Below the pieces are notes generated by a model. The model made no database searches and was not told the origin of the DNA. It worked only from the letters and a program-made list of their open reading frames with translations. From Pseudoduganella namucuonensis (lineage in GTDB: Bacteria > Pseudomonadota > Gammaproteobacteria > Burkholderiales > Burkholderiaceae_D), in the NCBI RefSeq assembly GCF_900116645.1, contig NZ_FPBO01000044.1, forward strand, positions 1 to 64,000: a DNA stretch of 64,000 nt, given 5' to 3'. Positions 17,984-25,469 of the stretch are shown here, piece after piece. The translations under genes were made by a program, and so were the position numbers. Numbering within the stretch: position 1 is the first letter of the stretch; every line of letters starts with the position of its first letter.

Positions 17984-18439
17984 ATGAAGGCCGTTTTCAA
18001 CATCGCGGCGGCGTCGCTGGCGCTGGCCGCGGGCGCGGCGCAGGCCCAAGCGGGGCAGCAGCAGACGCAGGGCGCGCAGGTCTACCAGTCCAGCTGCGCC
18101 ATGTGCCACCAGGACCAGGCGCAGGGGGCGGCCGGACTGGCCCCGGCGCTCAAGGGCAGCCAGTGGGACAAGCTGGCCAAGGCGCGCGCCTACGCGCCGG
18201 GCGTGCTGCTGGCCGGCATGCACGGCCCCATCTCCACAGACGAGGGCACGTTCAACGGCGTGATGCCGACCCAGAACCGTCTCAGCGACGAGGAGATCGC
18301 CGCCGTCAGCACCTATTTGCTGCGGGAAGTGAACGGGCAGCAGGGCGCGGTCACGGTGGCGGAGGTGGCGGCGCTGCGCGCCAAGCCGGCGTCCGTGTCC
18401 GAACTGCGCGCCATGCGCAAACAGGCGCTGGCGAAATGA
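17984..18439 (+). CDS. Periplasmic monohaem cytochrome c linked to the amine dehydrogenase
   Basis: A 151-residue exported protein with signal peptide (AAASLALAAGAAQAQA), one haem site SCAMCHQD near residue 38 and a probable Met ligand in NGVMPTQN. It resembles the small c-type cytochrome encoded after aauA in the Alcaligenes faecalis aau region (recalled). It probably takes electrons from reduced TTQ or passes them on. It starts one base after aauA and overlaps the next cytochrome gene by 4 nt. Confidence 0.85.
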   Translation: MKAVFNIAAASLALAAGAAQAQAGQQQTQGAQVYQSSCAMCHQDQAQGAAGLAPALKGSQWDKLAKARAYAPGVLLAGMHGPISTDEGTFNGVMPTQNRLSDEEIAAVSTYLLREVNGQQGAVTVAEVAALRAKPASVSELRAMRKQALAK

Positions 18440-18915
18440 ACGCGATCGCGCAGCCTTCCCTCGCACGCTGGCTGGCGGCGGCCGCGCTGTGCGGGGCCAC
18501 GCTTGGAGCGGCCGCCGAGCCGGGCGGGAACGCCACCCGGGAGATCTCGCCGCGGCGCGCGCGCACCCTGTACACCCTGCACTGTTCCGGCTGCCACCTG
18601 CCGGACGGCAGCGGCTCGCCGGCCCACGGGGTGCCGAGCATGCGCGGCGCGCTTGGCCACTTCCCGGCCACGCTGGCGGGCCGCGCCTTCCTGGTGCAGG
18701 CGCCGGGCGCCCGCAATTCCAGCATCAGCGACGCGGAACTGGCCGCGCTCACCAACTGGCAGTTGAGGGAATTCGCGCCCGGCACGCTGCCGGCGGACTT
18801 CAAGCCCTACACCGCCGAGGAAGTGGCGCGCTTCCGCGCCGCGCCGCCGCTGGACGTGGCGGCCGCGCGCGCCGCCATCGTCGCGGGTTTCCCCGCGCCG
18901 GGCGATACGCGATGA
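18436..18915 (+). CDS. Second monohaem cytochrome c of the aau operon
   Basis: A 159-residue exported protein with signal peptide (LARWLAAAALCGATLGAAA) and a single haem motif HCSGCHLPDG near residue 49. A C-terminal helical region follows. It is co-translated with the preceding cytochrome (ATGA overlap) and is the last gene of the aau operon. The two may act in series toward the respiratory chain. It converges on the TetR gene, with 10 nt between stops. Confidence 0.82.
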   Translation: MNAIAQPSLARWLAAAALCGATLGAAAEPGGNATREISPRRARTLYTLHCSGCHLPDGSGSPAHGVPSMRGALGHFPATLAGRAFLVQAPGARNSSISDAELAALTNWQLREFAPGTLPADFKPYTAEEVARFRAAPPLDVAAARAAIVAGFPAPGDTR

Positions 18916-18925
18916 GTGCGGGACC

Positions 18926-19597
18926 TTATTGATCCGGCGAGGCGGGCGCGCGCACCTGCAGCCAGATCATGTCGATGCAATGCTGCTCGAGGCCCGTCAG
19001 TTCCCCGCCGAATTTGGTTTGCTGCGGAATGAGCAGCATCAGGCCCTCGATCTGGACCGAGATCAGGGCGGCGCGCTGGGCGCATGTGCGGTCGGGCAGG
19101 GCGGGATTGAACTGGCGGATGAAGTAGCAGAACACCTCGCGCTCCACGCGGTACAACTCGTTCAGCATCTTGCGGGCGGGTTCGTGGAACTGGGCCAGCG
19201 CCCAAAGCTGGATGAACACGGATTGGGTCTGCGGCTTCTTCACGTCGTCGAGCAGGAATTTCAGCAACTGGTCGAACTGGTACTCCGCGCTCTTTTCCTC
19301 GGTGCCGAAAACCCGCAGGAACGCGCTCCTGTACTGCTCCAGGATGCGGGCGGTCATCGCGGAAAGCAGCGCGTCGGTGGAGGCGAAATAGTGCTGGACG
19401 TTGGACTGCGACATCTCCAGCTTGTCGGCGATGCCGCGTATCGACAGCGCCGCATACCCCTCGGTTGAAAAAATCCGCATGGCCTCGGCCAGCACTCGGT
19501 CGGACGTCTGGCGTCCCTTCTGGGTGCGTGGGGCTGCGTCCTCGGGCGGAGGGAAGATCCGTTCGATCAGTTTGATAAATGAGCCGTGGTCGATCAT
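18926..19597 (-). CDS. TetR/AcrR-family transcriptional regulator
   Basis: A 223-residue repressor-type protein. A longer than usual N-terminal arm (about 30 residues) precedes the HTH (LSIRGIADKLEMSQSNVQHY near 52-71), followed by an all-helical ligand domain. It lies downstream of the NTF2-like gene on the same strand. A perfect inverted repeat at 19617-19642, just upstream of its start, is a natural autoregulatory site. Palindromes at 20277-20311 could be further targets. The ligand is unknown; an amine or aldehyde is plausible. Confidence 0.85.
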   Translation of the reverse strand: MIDHGSFIKLIERIFPPPEDAAPRTQKGRQTSDRVLAEAMRIFSTEGYAALSIRGIADKLEMSQSNVQHYFASTDALLSAMTARILEQYRSAFLRVFGTEEKSAEYQFDQLLKFLLDDVKKPQTQSVFIQLWALAQFHEPARKMLNELYRVEREVFCYFIRQFNPALPDRTCAQRAALISVQIEGLMLLIPQQTKFGGELTGLEQHCIDMIWLQVRAPASPDQ

Positions 19598-19616
19598 GGT
19601 GTGATTCCAAATGGGT

Positions 19617-19642
19617 GCGCGAATTGTACAAACAATTCGCGC
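19617..19642. promoter_or_regulatory. Perfect 11-bp inverted repeat upstream of the TetR gene
   Basis: GCGCGAATTGT, loop ACAA, ACAATTCGCGC. It starts 20 bp upstream of the TetR start and 29 bp after the end of the NTF2-like gene. It has no T-run on either side. A TetR operator is favoured, but a terminator for the upstream gene is possible. Confidence 0.5.
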
Positions 19643-19670
19643 GTCCCGTAGCCGCCGCGGCGGGCGGAAG

Positions 19671-20132
19671 CTACTTTTTCGTCAGGTCGCCTTGGGCGAA
19701 CATGTCGGCGGCGATCTTCCAGCCCTCCGGTGTCTTGTTCCACACGGTGAGGCTTTGCATGCGCATCTCGGGGCTGCCCTCCGCGCGCGGCGTGACGATC
19801 CAGGTCATCCAGGTCAGCGTGGCGGCCGGCCCCAGGGCCCGGCCGCCGTCGACAACCAGCTTGACCGATTTCGCGTCGGCGACCATCCCGGCCAGCAGTT
19901 GGCGCAGCGTGGCGCCGCCGCGCGCGGGCGCCGGCATGCCCTCGCCGGACACCACCGCGTCGGCCATGAAGACCTGGCGGTGGATGGCGTCGGCATCCTT
20001 GCTCGCCCACTTCTCCTCTATCAGTTTGAGTTGCTGCCGGATGCCGGCGGGGACGGCTTCGGACGCATATGTATGCGCGCCGGGTAGGGAAAGCGTGGCC
20101 GCCAGGCAGCCGGCAAGGAAAACAGTTTTCAT
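19671..20132 (-). CDS. Exported NTF2-like/SnoaL-like fold protein
   Basis: A 153-residue protein with signal peptide (FLAGCLAATLSLPGAHTYAS) and an NTF2-like cone fold of about 125 residues (LKLIEEKWASKDADAIHRQV; WNKTPEGWKIAADMFAQGD). This DUF4440-type fold binds small molecules or acts as an isomerase, but no catalytic residues are recognisable. GGAG is placed 6 nt before the ATG at 20132. It is divergent from the flavin amine oxidase gene and may be co-transcribed with the TetR gene. The role is unknown. Confidence 0.7.
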   Translation of the reverse strand: MKTVFLAGCLAATLSLPGAHTYASEAVPAGIRQQLKLIEEKWASKDADAIHRQVFMADAVVSGEGMPAPARGGATLRQLLAGMVADAKSVKLVVDGGRALGPAATLTWMTWIVTPRAEGSPEMRMQSLTVWNKTPEGWKIAADMFAQGDLTKK

Positions 20133-20148
20133 CGTCATCTCCATAAAA

Positions 20149-20162
20149 TAGGTCGAACGACA
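20149..20162. promoter_or_regulatory. TAGGTC half-site pair before the NTF2-like gene
   Basis: TAGGTCGAACGACA carries the same TAGGTC half-site as the two palindromes at 20277-20311 and lies 17 bp upstream of the NTF2-like start. The second half is imperfect. It would allow one repressor to act on both divergent genes. Confidence 0.35.
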
Positions 20163-20276
20163 CATTTTATGTGGTTTTTTACGTGGTGCAAGCCATTTTG
20201 ATTTTCGTTGCCGATATGTGACAGCAAAGCCTGCCAAGCGATATGGCGCTTGACTGGCGTTCGCATTCGTTCATAA

Positions 20277-20311
20277 TAGGTCGCACAACCTAATTAGGTC
20301 TATTGACCTAA
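20277..20311. promoter_or_regulatory. Double TAGGTC palindrome upstream of the flavin amine oxidase
   Basis: Two adjacent inverted repeats: TAGGTCGCACAACCTA (20277-20292) and TAGGTCTATTGACCTA (20295-20310, with 7-bp arms counting flanking T/A). Centres are 18 bp apart. The layout is typical for two repressor dimers. It ends 26 bp before the oxidase ATG. Confidence 0.55.
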
Positions 20312-20337
20312 AATAAATCTGGCACATGGAGATCGGC

Positions 20338-21786
20338 ATGGAGAAGGAAAACAAGCGCCGCCGCTTTTTGAAGGCGGGCGGTCTGGCTGTGGCGGGCGCC
20401 GGACTGGCGTCGCGCAAGGCGACCGCCGGGGAGGCAGCCCTGGATGCGGCCCGTTCGGCACAGGTGCCCGATGGCGCGGAGTACGACGTCATCGTCATCG
20501 GCGCCGGTTTCGCGGGCCTGACGGCGGCACGCGACCTGTCGTTGCGGGGCGCGCGCACACTGCTGCTGGAGGCGCGCAACCGCATCGGCGGGCGCACTTT
20601 CAGTACGCGGTACGCCGGCCATAAAATTGAATTGGGCGGGACCTGGATCCATTGGAGCCAGGGCTATGTGTGGAGCGAGGTGAACCGGTACGGCCTCGGC
20701 ATCGTTGAGAGCCCCGGCGCCTCGCCGGACGACCTGGCATTGCTGTCGGATGGCCGGCTGAGGAAACTGAAGCCCGAAGCGGCCTTCCCGCGGCTGTCCG
20801 AGGCCATGGGCCGGTACTGCGATGTGGACGGAAAGGGCGGCAGCACCATCTTCCCGCGGGCGCAGGATCCCTTGTTCAGCAACGCGTTCATGAGGTTCGA
20901 CCGGCTCTCCCTGCAGGATAGATTGGACCAGTTGCGGTTGAAGGACGATACGCGCGCCATGGTCGGCAGCATGCTCGCCATCAACTGCCACAACGACCCG
21001 CGACAAGGCGGCTTCGTGGACATGTTGAAGTGGTGGTCGCTGGGCGACTTCGAGATGGGACGGCTGTTCGACAAGCTGTCCAGGTACAAGATCGCGGAAG
21101 GCACCGGGGCGCTGGCGAGCGCGATGCTGGGCGACGCGAAGGCGGACCTGCTGCTTTCCACACCGGTGTCCTCGGTCGGCCGTGGCGGCGGCATGGCCGT
21201 GGTGACCACGACGGAAGGCAAATCCTTCAAGGCCCGGGCCGTGGTGTGCGCCGTGCCGATGAACGTGCTGGACGCGATCGCCTTCTCGCCGGACATCGCC
21301 AACGCCAAGCGCGCGGCCTCCCGGGCCGGCCATACCGGCAATGGCGGCAAATTCTACGCGCACATCAAGCAGAAGGTCGGCAACTGGATGGGCATGTCGC
21401 CGTTCCCGAACCCGATCACCATGGCGTGGACCGAGCGGCAGCGCGACGACGGAACGCTGCTGGTGTGTTTCAGCCCGCCCGGAAAGCTGGACCAGAACGA
21501 CGAGGAGGCGGTGCAGGCGGCGCTGCGCGGCCTGCTGCCGGGCGCGGAGGTGCTGGCCACCATGGGCTACCAATGGGGCGCCGATCCGTATTCGAAAGGC
21601 ACGTGGTGCTGGTACCGGCCAAACCAGCTTAGCCATTCCTTCGCCGAACTGCGCCGCATCGAAGGCAATGTCTTCTTCGCCAGCGCCGACAGCGCCAAGG
21701 GATGGCGTGGCTTCATCGACGGCGCGATCGAAAGCGGCGCCGAAACGGCTCACGAGGTCATCGGATACCTGCGGGGCAAGGCATGA
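20338..21786 (+). CDS. Tat-exported flavin monoamine oxidase/dehydrogenase
   Basis: A 482-residue FAD amine oxidase. A twin-arginine leader (KRRRFLKAGGLAVAGAGLAS) is followed by the dinucleotide fold YDVIVIGAGFAGLTAARDL near residue 49 and the motif LLLEARNRIGGRTFS near 76. The C-terminal FAD segment FFASADSAKGWRGFIDGAIE is near 445. The start at 20338 follows GGAGATCGGC. It oxidises amines to imines/aldehydes. Its stop overlaps a cytochrome c gene, so a cytochrome rather than oxygen may be the electron acceptor. That arrangement is known for the NicA2-CycN type of flavin amine dehydrogenase. This gives the locus a second amine-oxidising route beside aau. Confidence 0.85.
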   Translation: MEKENKRRRFLKAGGLAVAGAGLASRKATAGEAALDAARSAQVPDGAEYDVIVIGAGFAGLTAARDLSLRGARTLLLEARNRIGGRTFSTRYAGHKIELGGTWIHWSQGYVWSEVNRYGLGIVESPGASPDDLALLSDGRLRKLKPEAAFPRLSEAMGRYCDVDGKGGSTIFPRAQDPLFSNAFMRFDRLSLQDRLDQLRLKDDTRAMVGSMLAINCHNDPRQGGFVDMLKWWSLGDFEMGRLFDKLSRYKIAEGTGALASAMLGDAKADLLLSTPVSSVGRGGGMAVVTTTEGKSFKARAVVCAVPMNVLDAIAFSPDIANAKRAASRAGHTGNGGKFYAHIKQKVGNWMGMSPFPNPITMAWTERQRDDGTLLVCFSPPGKLDQNDEEAVQAALRGLLPGAEVLATMGYQWGADPYSKGTWCWYRPNQLSHSFAELRRIEGNVFFASADSAKGWRGFIDGAIESGAETAHEVIGYLRGKA

Positions 21787-22175
21787 TGCGCGCGGCACTG
21801 GCACTGATCGGCTTCGCCGTCGCCACCGCGACCGCCGCTGCCACCACCCCCGCAGCCGCGGCGCCGGCCTGCAACGTCGAGCGCGGGGCCCGCGCCTTCG
21901 AAACCAAATGCGCGATGTGCCACACGGCCGAAAGGGGACAGGGACATATGCTGGGACCGAATCTGTCCAGGGTGCTGGGACGCCGCATCGGCGGCGCCGA
22001 GGGGTTCCGGTATTCGCCCGCCTTGTCGAATTCGGCGGCGGCGTGGGACGAGAAGACGCTGGACCTGTTCTTGAAGAGCCCCGCCGAGGCCATGCCCGGC
22101 ACGGCCATGCCGTTCACCGGCATCAAGAACGCGGACGAGCGGGCCGCCGCCGTTTGCTACCTGAAAGGGAAGTAG
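21783..22175 (+). CDS. Class I cytochrome c paired with the flavin amine oxidase
   Basis: A 130-residue exported monohaem cytochrome: alanine-rich signal peptide, haem motif FETKCAMCHTAERGQGHMLG near residue 43, GPNLSRVLGRRIG, Met ligand region GTAMPFTGI near 110, and the C-terminal AAAVCYLKGK helix. It fits the mitochondrial-type class I fold. The ATG overlaps the oxidase stop (ATGATG; 21786 is an alternative start), implying coupled expression and an electron-acceptor role. Confidence 0.85.
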   Translation: MMRAALALIGFAVATATAAATTPAAAAPACNVERGARAFETKCAMCHTAERGQGHMLGPNLSRVLGRRIGGAEGFRYSPALSNSAAAWDEKTLDLFLKSPAEAMPGTAMPFTGIKNADERAAAVCYLKGK

Positions 22176-22237
22176 GCCACGGTTTGCGTGGAGGCGTGGT
22201 CCGCGCCTGATCTTACGCTCGCGGCGGGCGGTGGGCG

Positions 22238-22255
22238 TATCCGGAATCCGCAATT
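22238..22255 (+). promoter_or_regulatory. Distal AraC-type operator copy (aldehyde dehydrogenase side)
   Basis: TATCCGGAATCCGCAATT; 16 of 18 positions match 14795-14812. Its distance to the proximal site is 177 bp, against 156 bp in the aau region. The difference of 21 bp is two helical turns, so both pairs would sit on the same DNA face. Confidence 0.5.
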
Positions 22256-22414
22256 AGCGGTCCGGCTGTCGCGGCGCCGCCACAGGGCCGCCCCGTCCAC
22301 GCGTGCCGGCCTGGGCCGCAAGGCCCGTGCCGCGGGTCCGATCCGGCCTCGAAAGCGGTCGCCGAGCGAAGGCGGGTGCCAGTATCGGCGGGCTCCCGGC
22401 CGCGTCCTGGCTGT

Positions 22415-22472
22415 GATCTGCCGATTCCGGATAACGCGGCTGGCTGGCCTTGTATAAGCTTCAATCATGCCA
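22415..22472 (+). promoter_or_regulatory. Composite aldehyde dehydrogenase promoter with activator site
   Basis: The first 23 bases (22415-22437) are identical to 14951-14973. After a 17-bp spacer, TAAGCTTCAATCATGCCA matches the aauB copy at 16 of 18 bases. TATAAG (22453-22458) would be the -10. It lies about 80 bp upstream of the start codon. Confidence 0.6.
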
Positions 22473-22553
22473 GCGGCCCTGGCCGGAGCGCCATGAACTG
22501 GCGGCACGAATGAATTCAATATAAACGATATGCACACCAATGGAGACACCAGC

Positions 22554-24023
22554 ATGAGCACACTCGCGGAACAATACGGCCTGCGCCAGCATTATCGCCA
22601 CCACATCGACGGCCAGTGGCAAGAGGGCGGAGACGGCCACATCGACGTGGTCAATCCCGCGCGCGACGAGGTCATCGCCCGCGTGCCCAACGGCGGCGCG
22701 GCGGAGATCGACGCGGCCGTGCGCGCGGCGCGCGCGCAGTTCGACGGCGGCGCCTGGTCGCGCATGAGCGGCCCGGAACGCGGCGCGCTGATCCTGAAGC
22801 TGGCCGACCTGGTCGAGCGCGACGCGGAACTGATCGCGACGCTGGACGCGCTGTGCATCGGCCGCCCCTTCATGGAGCCGAAAATACTGGACCTGCCGAA
22901 CGGCCTGTCCACGCTGCGCCACTTCGCCGGCTGGGCCGACAAGGTCGAGGGCCGCACGATACCGACACCGGGCTACTTCGGCCGTCCCACGCTGTCGTAC
23001 ACGGTGCGCGAGGCGGTCGGCGTGATCGGCGCCATCGTGCCGTGGAACACGCCGTTCATGATCACCTGCTGGAAGCTGGCGCCGGCGCTGGCCACCGGCT
23101 GCACGGTGGTCATCAAACCGGCCGAGGAAACCCCGCTGTCCGCGCTGCACCTGGCGGCGCTGGTGGCGGAGGCGGGCTTCCCGCCGGGCGTGGTCAACGT
23201 GGTGACGGGCCGCGGCGCCGTTGCCGGCGCGGCGCTGGCCGTGCATCCCGGCGTGGACAAGGTGAGCTTCACCGGCAGCCCCGCCGTGGGCGCCGAGATC
23301 ATGCGCACCGCTGGCCCGCTGTTCAAGCGGGTGGCGATGGAACTGGGCGGCAAGTCTCCGCAGATCGTGTTCGAGGACGCCGACATCGAGGCGGCCGTGC
23401 GCGGCTGCGCCATGGGCCTGTTCTTCAACCAGGGCCAGGTGTGCGCGGCCGGCACCCGCGTGCTGGTGCAGCGCGCCGTGTTCGACCAGGTGGCCGCGGG
23501 CCTGCGCCAGGCCGCCGAGGGCATCCAGGTGGGCGACCCGACCGACCCGGCCAACGGCATGGGCGCGGTGGCCAAGCGCTCGCAGTACAACAGCATCGCC
23601 GGCTACATCCGCGCCGGCCTGGAGGAGGGCGCGACGATGCTCACCGGCGGCGCGGTGGAAAGCGCCAAGGGCTGCTTCATCCGCCCCACGCTGTTCGTCG
23701 GCGACAACAGCATGCGCATCGCGCGCGAGGAGATCTTCGGCCCGGTGGGCACGCTGCTGGCGTTCGACACCGAGGAGGAGGCGCTGGCCATCGCCAACGA
23801 CAGCCGCTACGGCCTGGGCGCGACCGTCTGGACGCGCGACCTGGCGCGCGCGCACCGGGTGGCGGGGGCCGTCAAGGCCGGCGCGGTCGGCATCAACGGC
23901 TGGGCGCCGATCGACGCGCGCCTGCCGTGGGGCGGCGTGAAGACCAGCGGCCTGGGGCGCGAACTGGGCTACAGCGGCATCGAGGCCTGCACGGAAGAGA
24001 AAGTCATCACGGTGGTTCTGTAA
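22554..24023 (+). CDS. NAD(P)-dependent aldehyde dehydrogenase (aryl-acetaldehyde type)
   Basis: A 489-residue cytosolic enzyme of the ALDH superfamily, full length. The catalytic Cys297 is in NQGQVCAAGTR and the general base Glu263 in VAMELGGKSPQ. The cofactor segments VIGAIVPWNTPF and FTGSPAVG are present. GGAGACACCAGC precedes the ATG at 22554. It would oxidise the aldehydes released by the amine dehydrogenase (phenylacetaldehyde, indole-3-acetaldehyde) to the acids. Closest by feel are the FeaB/PadA phenylacetaldehyde dehydrogenases, but the substrate is inferred from its promoter, which matches that of aauB. Confidence 0.88.
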   Translation: MSTLAEQYGLRQHYRHHIDGQWQEGGDGHIDVVNPARDEVIARVPNGGAAEIDAAVRAARAQFDGGAWSRMSGPERGALILKLADLVERDAELIATLDALCIGRPFMEPKILDLPNGLSTLRHFAGWADKVEGRTIPTPGYFGRPTLSYTVREAVGVIGAIVPWNTPFMITCWKLAPALATGCTVVIKPAEETPLSALHLAALVAEAGFPPGVVNVVTGRGAVAGAALAVHPGVDKVSFTGSPAVGAEIMRTAGPLFKRVAMELGGKSPQIVFEDADIEAAVRGCAMGLFFNQGQVCAAGTRVLVQRAVFDQVAAGLRQAAEGIQVGDPTDPANGMGAVAKRSQYNSIAGYIRAGLEEGATMLTGGAVESAKGCFIRPTLFVGDNSMRIAREEIFGPVGTLLAFDTEEEALAIANDSRYGLGATVWTRDLARAHRVAGAVKAGAVGINGWAPIDARLPWGGVKTSGLGRELGYSGIEACTEEKVITVVL

Positions 24024-24070
24024 TTTCAAAAACAGGGCGCGTCCAGCGCCCGATCTCAAGGGAGTGTCAC

Positions 24071-25444
24071 ATGTTGAAACGATCAAAGTGGGCGGGCCTG
24101 GCGTGCGTTGGGCTGATGGGGGCGGCGGGAGCGGCGTCGGTGTCGGATCTTGGCACGACGTTGACGCCGTTGGGCGCCGAAAAGGCGGGCAATCCGGCCA
24201 AGGGCATCCCGGCCTGGAACGGCGAGCAGGTGCAACTGCCCGGCTGGAGCCATGGCAAATACCGCAAGGACTACTTCAAGTACAAGGATGAGAAGCCGGT
24301 CGAGGTGATCGACGCCGCCAACGCCGACAAGCACGCCGACAAGCTCACCCCCGGCCAGCTCGCACTGCTCAAGCAGGTCAAGGGCTACAAGATGGAGGTC
24401 TACCCCAGCCACCGCTATTGCGGCGCGCCCGATTTCGTGGCCGAGAACACGAAGAAGAACGTGGGCACGGCGAAGATAGGGGCCGACGGCTGGAGCCTGG
24501 TCGAGGCCATCGTGCCGGGCGTGCCCTTCCCCTTCCCGCAGAACGGCACCGAGGCCATGTACAACGCCAAGATGCGCTACCACGGCGTCGGCATCGACTA
24601 CAAGCACGTGACCACCGCCGTTTCGCCGCGCAAGGGCAGTAGTGAATGGATCATGGCCGGTTCCGAACAGACCAGCTACTTCCCCTGGGGCGCCAAGGGC
24701 AGTGCCAAGCTGAGCTCCTTGTCCGGCGTGGAGTACAACACCTACTTCGCCTATTCCACGCCGACCGCGCTGGCGGGGCAGGCGCTGGCGGTGACCTTCT
24801 TCCTGAACCAGCCATCCACTGAAACCTTCTACTATTTCCCCGGCCAGCGCCGCGTGCGCCGCATGCCTGCCTACGCCTACGACTCGCCGCAAATCGGCAT
24901 GGAGAACCAGTACACGCTGGACGAGCCCTTCGTCTTCAACGGCACGCTGGACCGCTTCGACTGGAAGCTGGTGGGCAAGAAGGAGATCTACGTCCCCTAC
25001 GGCTCCTTCGGCGCCTACAACTTCCAGGCCAGGTTCGAGGACGTGGCCAAGGAAGACGGCATCGCCGCCAACGCCCGCCGCTACGAGCTGCACCGCGTGT
25101 GGGTGGTGCAGGCCAGCGTGAAGGCCGGCACGCGCCACTCGGCGCCGCAGCGCACCTTCTACCTGGACGAGGACAGCTGGAACCTGATGCTGGCCGACGA
25201 CTACGACGCCCAGGGCAAGCTGTGGAAGCACCGCGAGGGCTATCTGATCCCCGTGTATGAAACCGGCAGCTGCGACGTTTCCGCGTTCGCGCAGTACAAC
25301 CTGGCCGAGGGCCGCTACGTGTTCGACATGCACTCGGCCGGCGCCGGCAAGGACATGAGCTGGGCCACCGATCCGAAAGCCAGCCCGCGCTTCAAGCCCG
25401 GCTTCTTCAGCGCCGACAGCCTGCGCGCCATCAGCGAACGTTAA
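24071..25444 (+). CDS. DUF1329 envelope protein
   Basis: A 457-residue exported protein with signal peptide (WAGLACVGLMGAAGAASVSD) and the DUF1329 pattern: LGTTLTPLGAEKAGN, KYRKDYFKYKDEKPVEVIDA, PFPFPQNGTEAMYN, YYFPGQRRVRRMPAYAYD, YGSFGAYNF. DUF1329 proteins have an outer-membrane lipoprotein-sorting-like fold and are usually encoded beside DUF1302, RND/MMPL and YCF48 genes, as here. A role in moving a hydrophobic compound across the envelope is likely but unproven. It lies 47 nt after the aldehyde dehydrogenase. Confidence 0.88.
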   Translation: MLKRSKWAGLACVGLMGAAGAASVSDLGTTLTPLGAEKAGNPAKGIPAWNGEQVQLPGWSHGKYRKDYFKYKDEKPVEVIDAANADKHADKLTPGQLALLKQVKGYKMEVYPSHRYCGAPDFVAENTKKNVGTAKIGADGWSLVEAIVPGVPFPFPQNGTEAMYNAKMRYHGVGIDYKHVTTAVSPRKGSSEWIMAGSEQTSYFPWGAKGSAKLSSLSGVEYNTYFAYSTPTALAGQALAVTFFLNQPSTETFYYFPGQRRVRRMPAYAYDSPQIGMENQYTLDEPFVFNGTLDRFDWKLVGKKEIYVPYGSFGAYNFQARFEDVAKEDGIAANARRYELHRVWVVQASVKAGTRHSAPQRTFYLDEDSWNLMLADDYDAQGKLWKHREGYLIPVYETGSCDVSAFAQYNLAEGRYVFDMHSAGAGKDMSWATDPKASPRFKPGFFSADSLRAISER

Positions 25445-25469
25445 TCCGCACCGCATTCGGGGAAAAACC

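Larger units (their letters stand above)
22176..22553 (+). promoter_or_regulatory. Control region upstream of the aldehyde dehydrogenase
   Basis: A 378-bp non-coding gap. It contains two elements that match the aauB control region: 22238-22255 and 22415-22472. The rest is GC-rich with no convincing gene. No terminator for the cytochrome gene was recognised. Confidence 0.6.

Noticed and set aside
15051..18915. Methylamine dehydrogenase (mau) instead of aralkylamine dehydrogenase.
   Set aside because: No amicyanin, mauF, mauG or mauLMN genes; cytochromes c follow the small subunit; and the linked aldehyde dehydrogenase and iac genes favour aromatic amines. The subunits alone do not settle the substrate.
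19617..19642. Rho-independent terminator after the NTF2-like gene.
   Set aside because: No T-run follows on the transcribed strand, and the repeat lies immediately upstream of the TetR start, so an operator is more likely.
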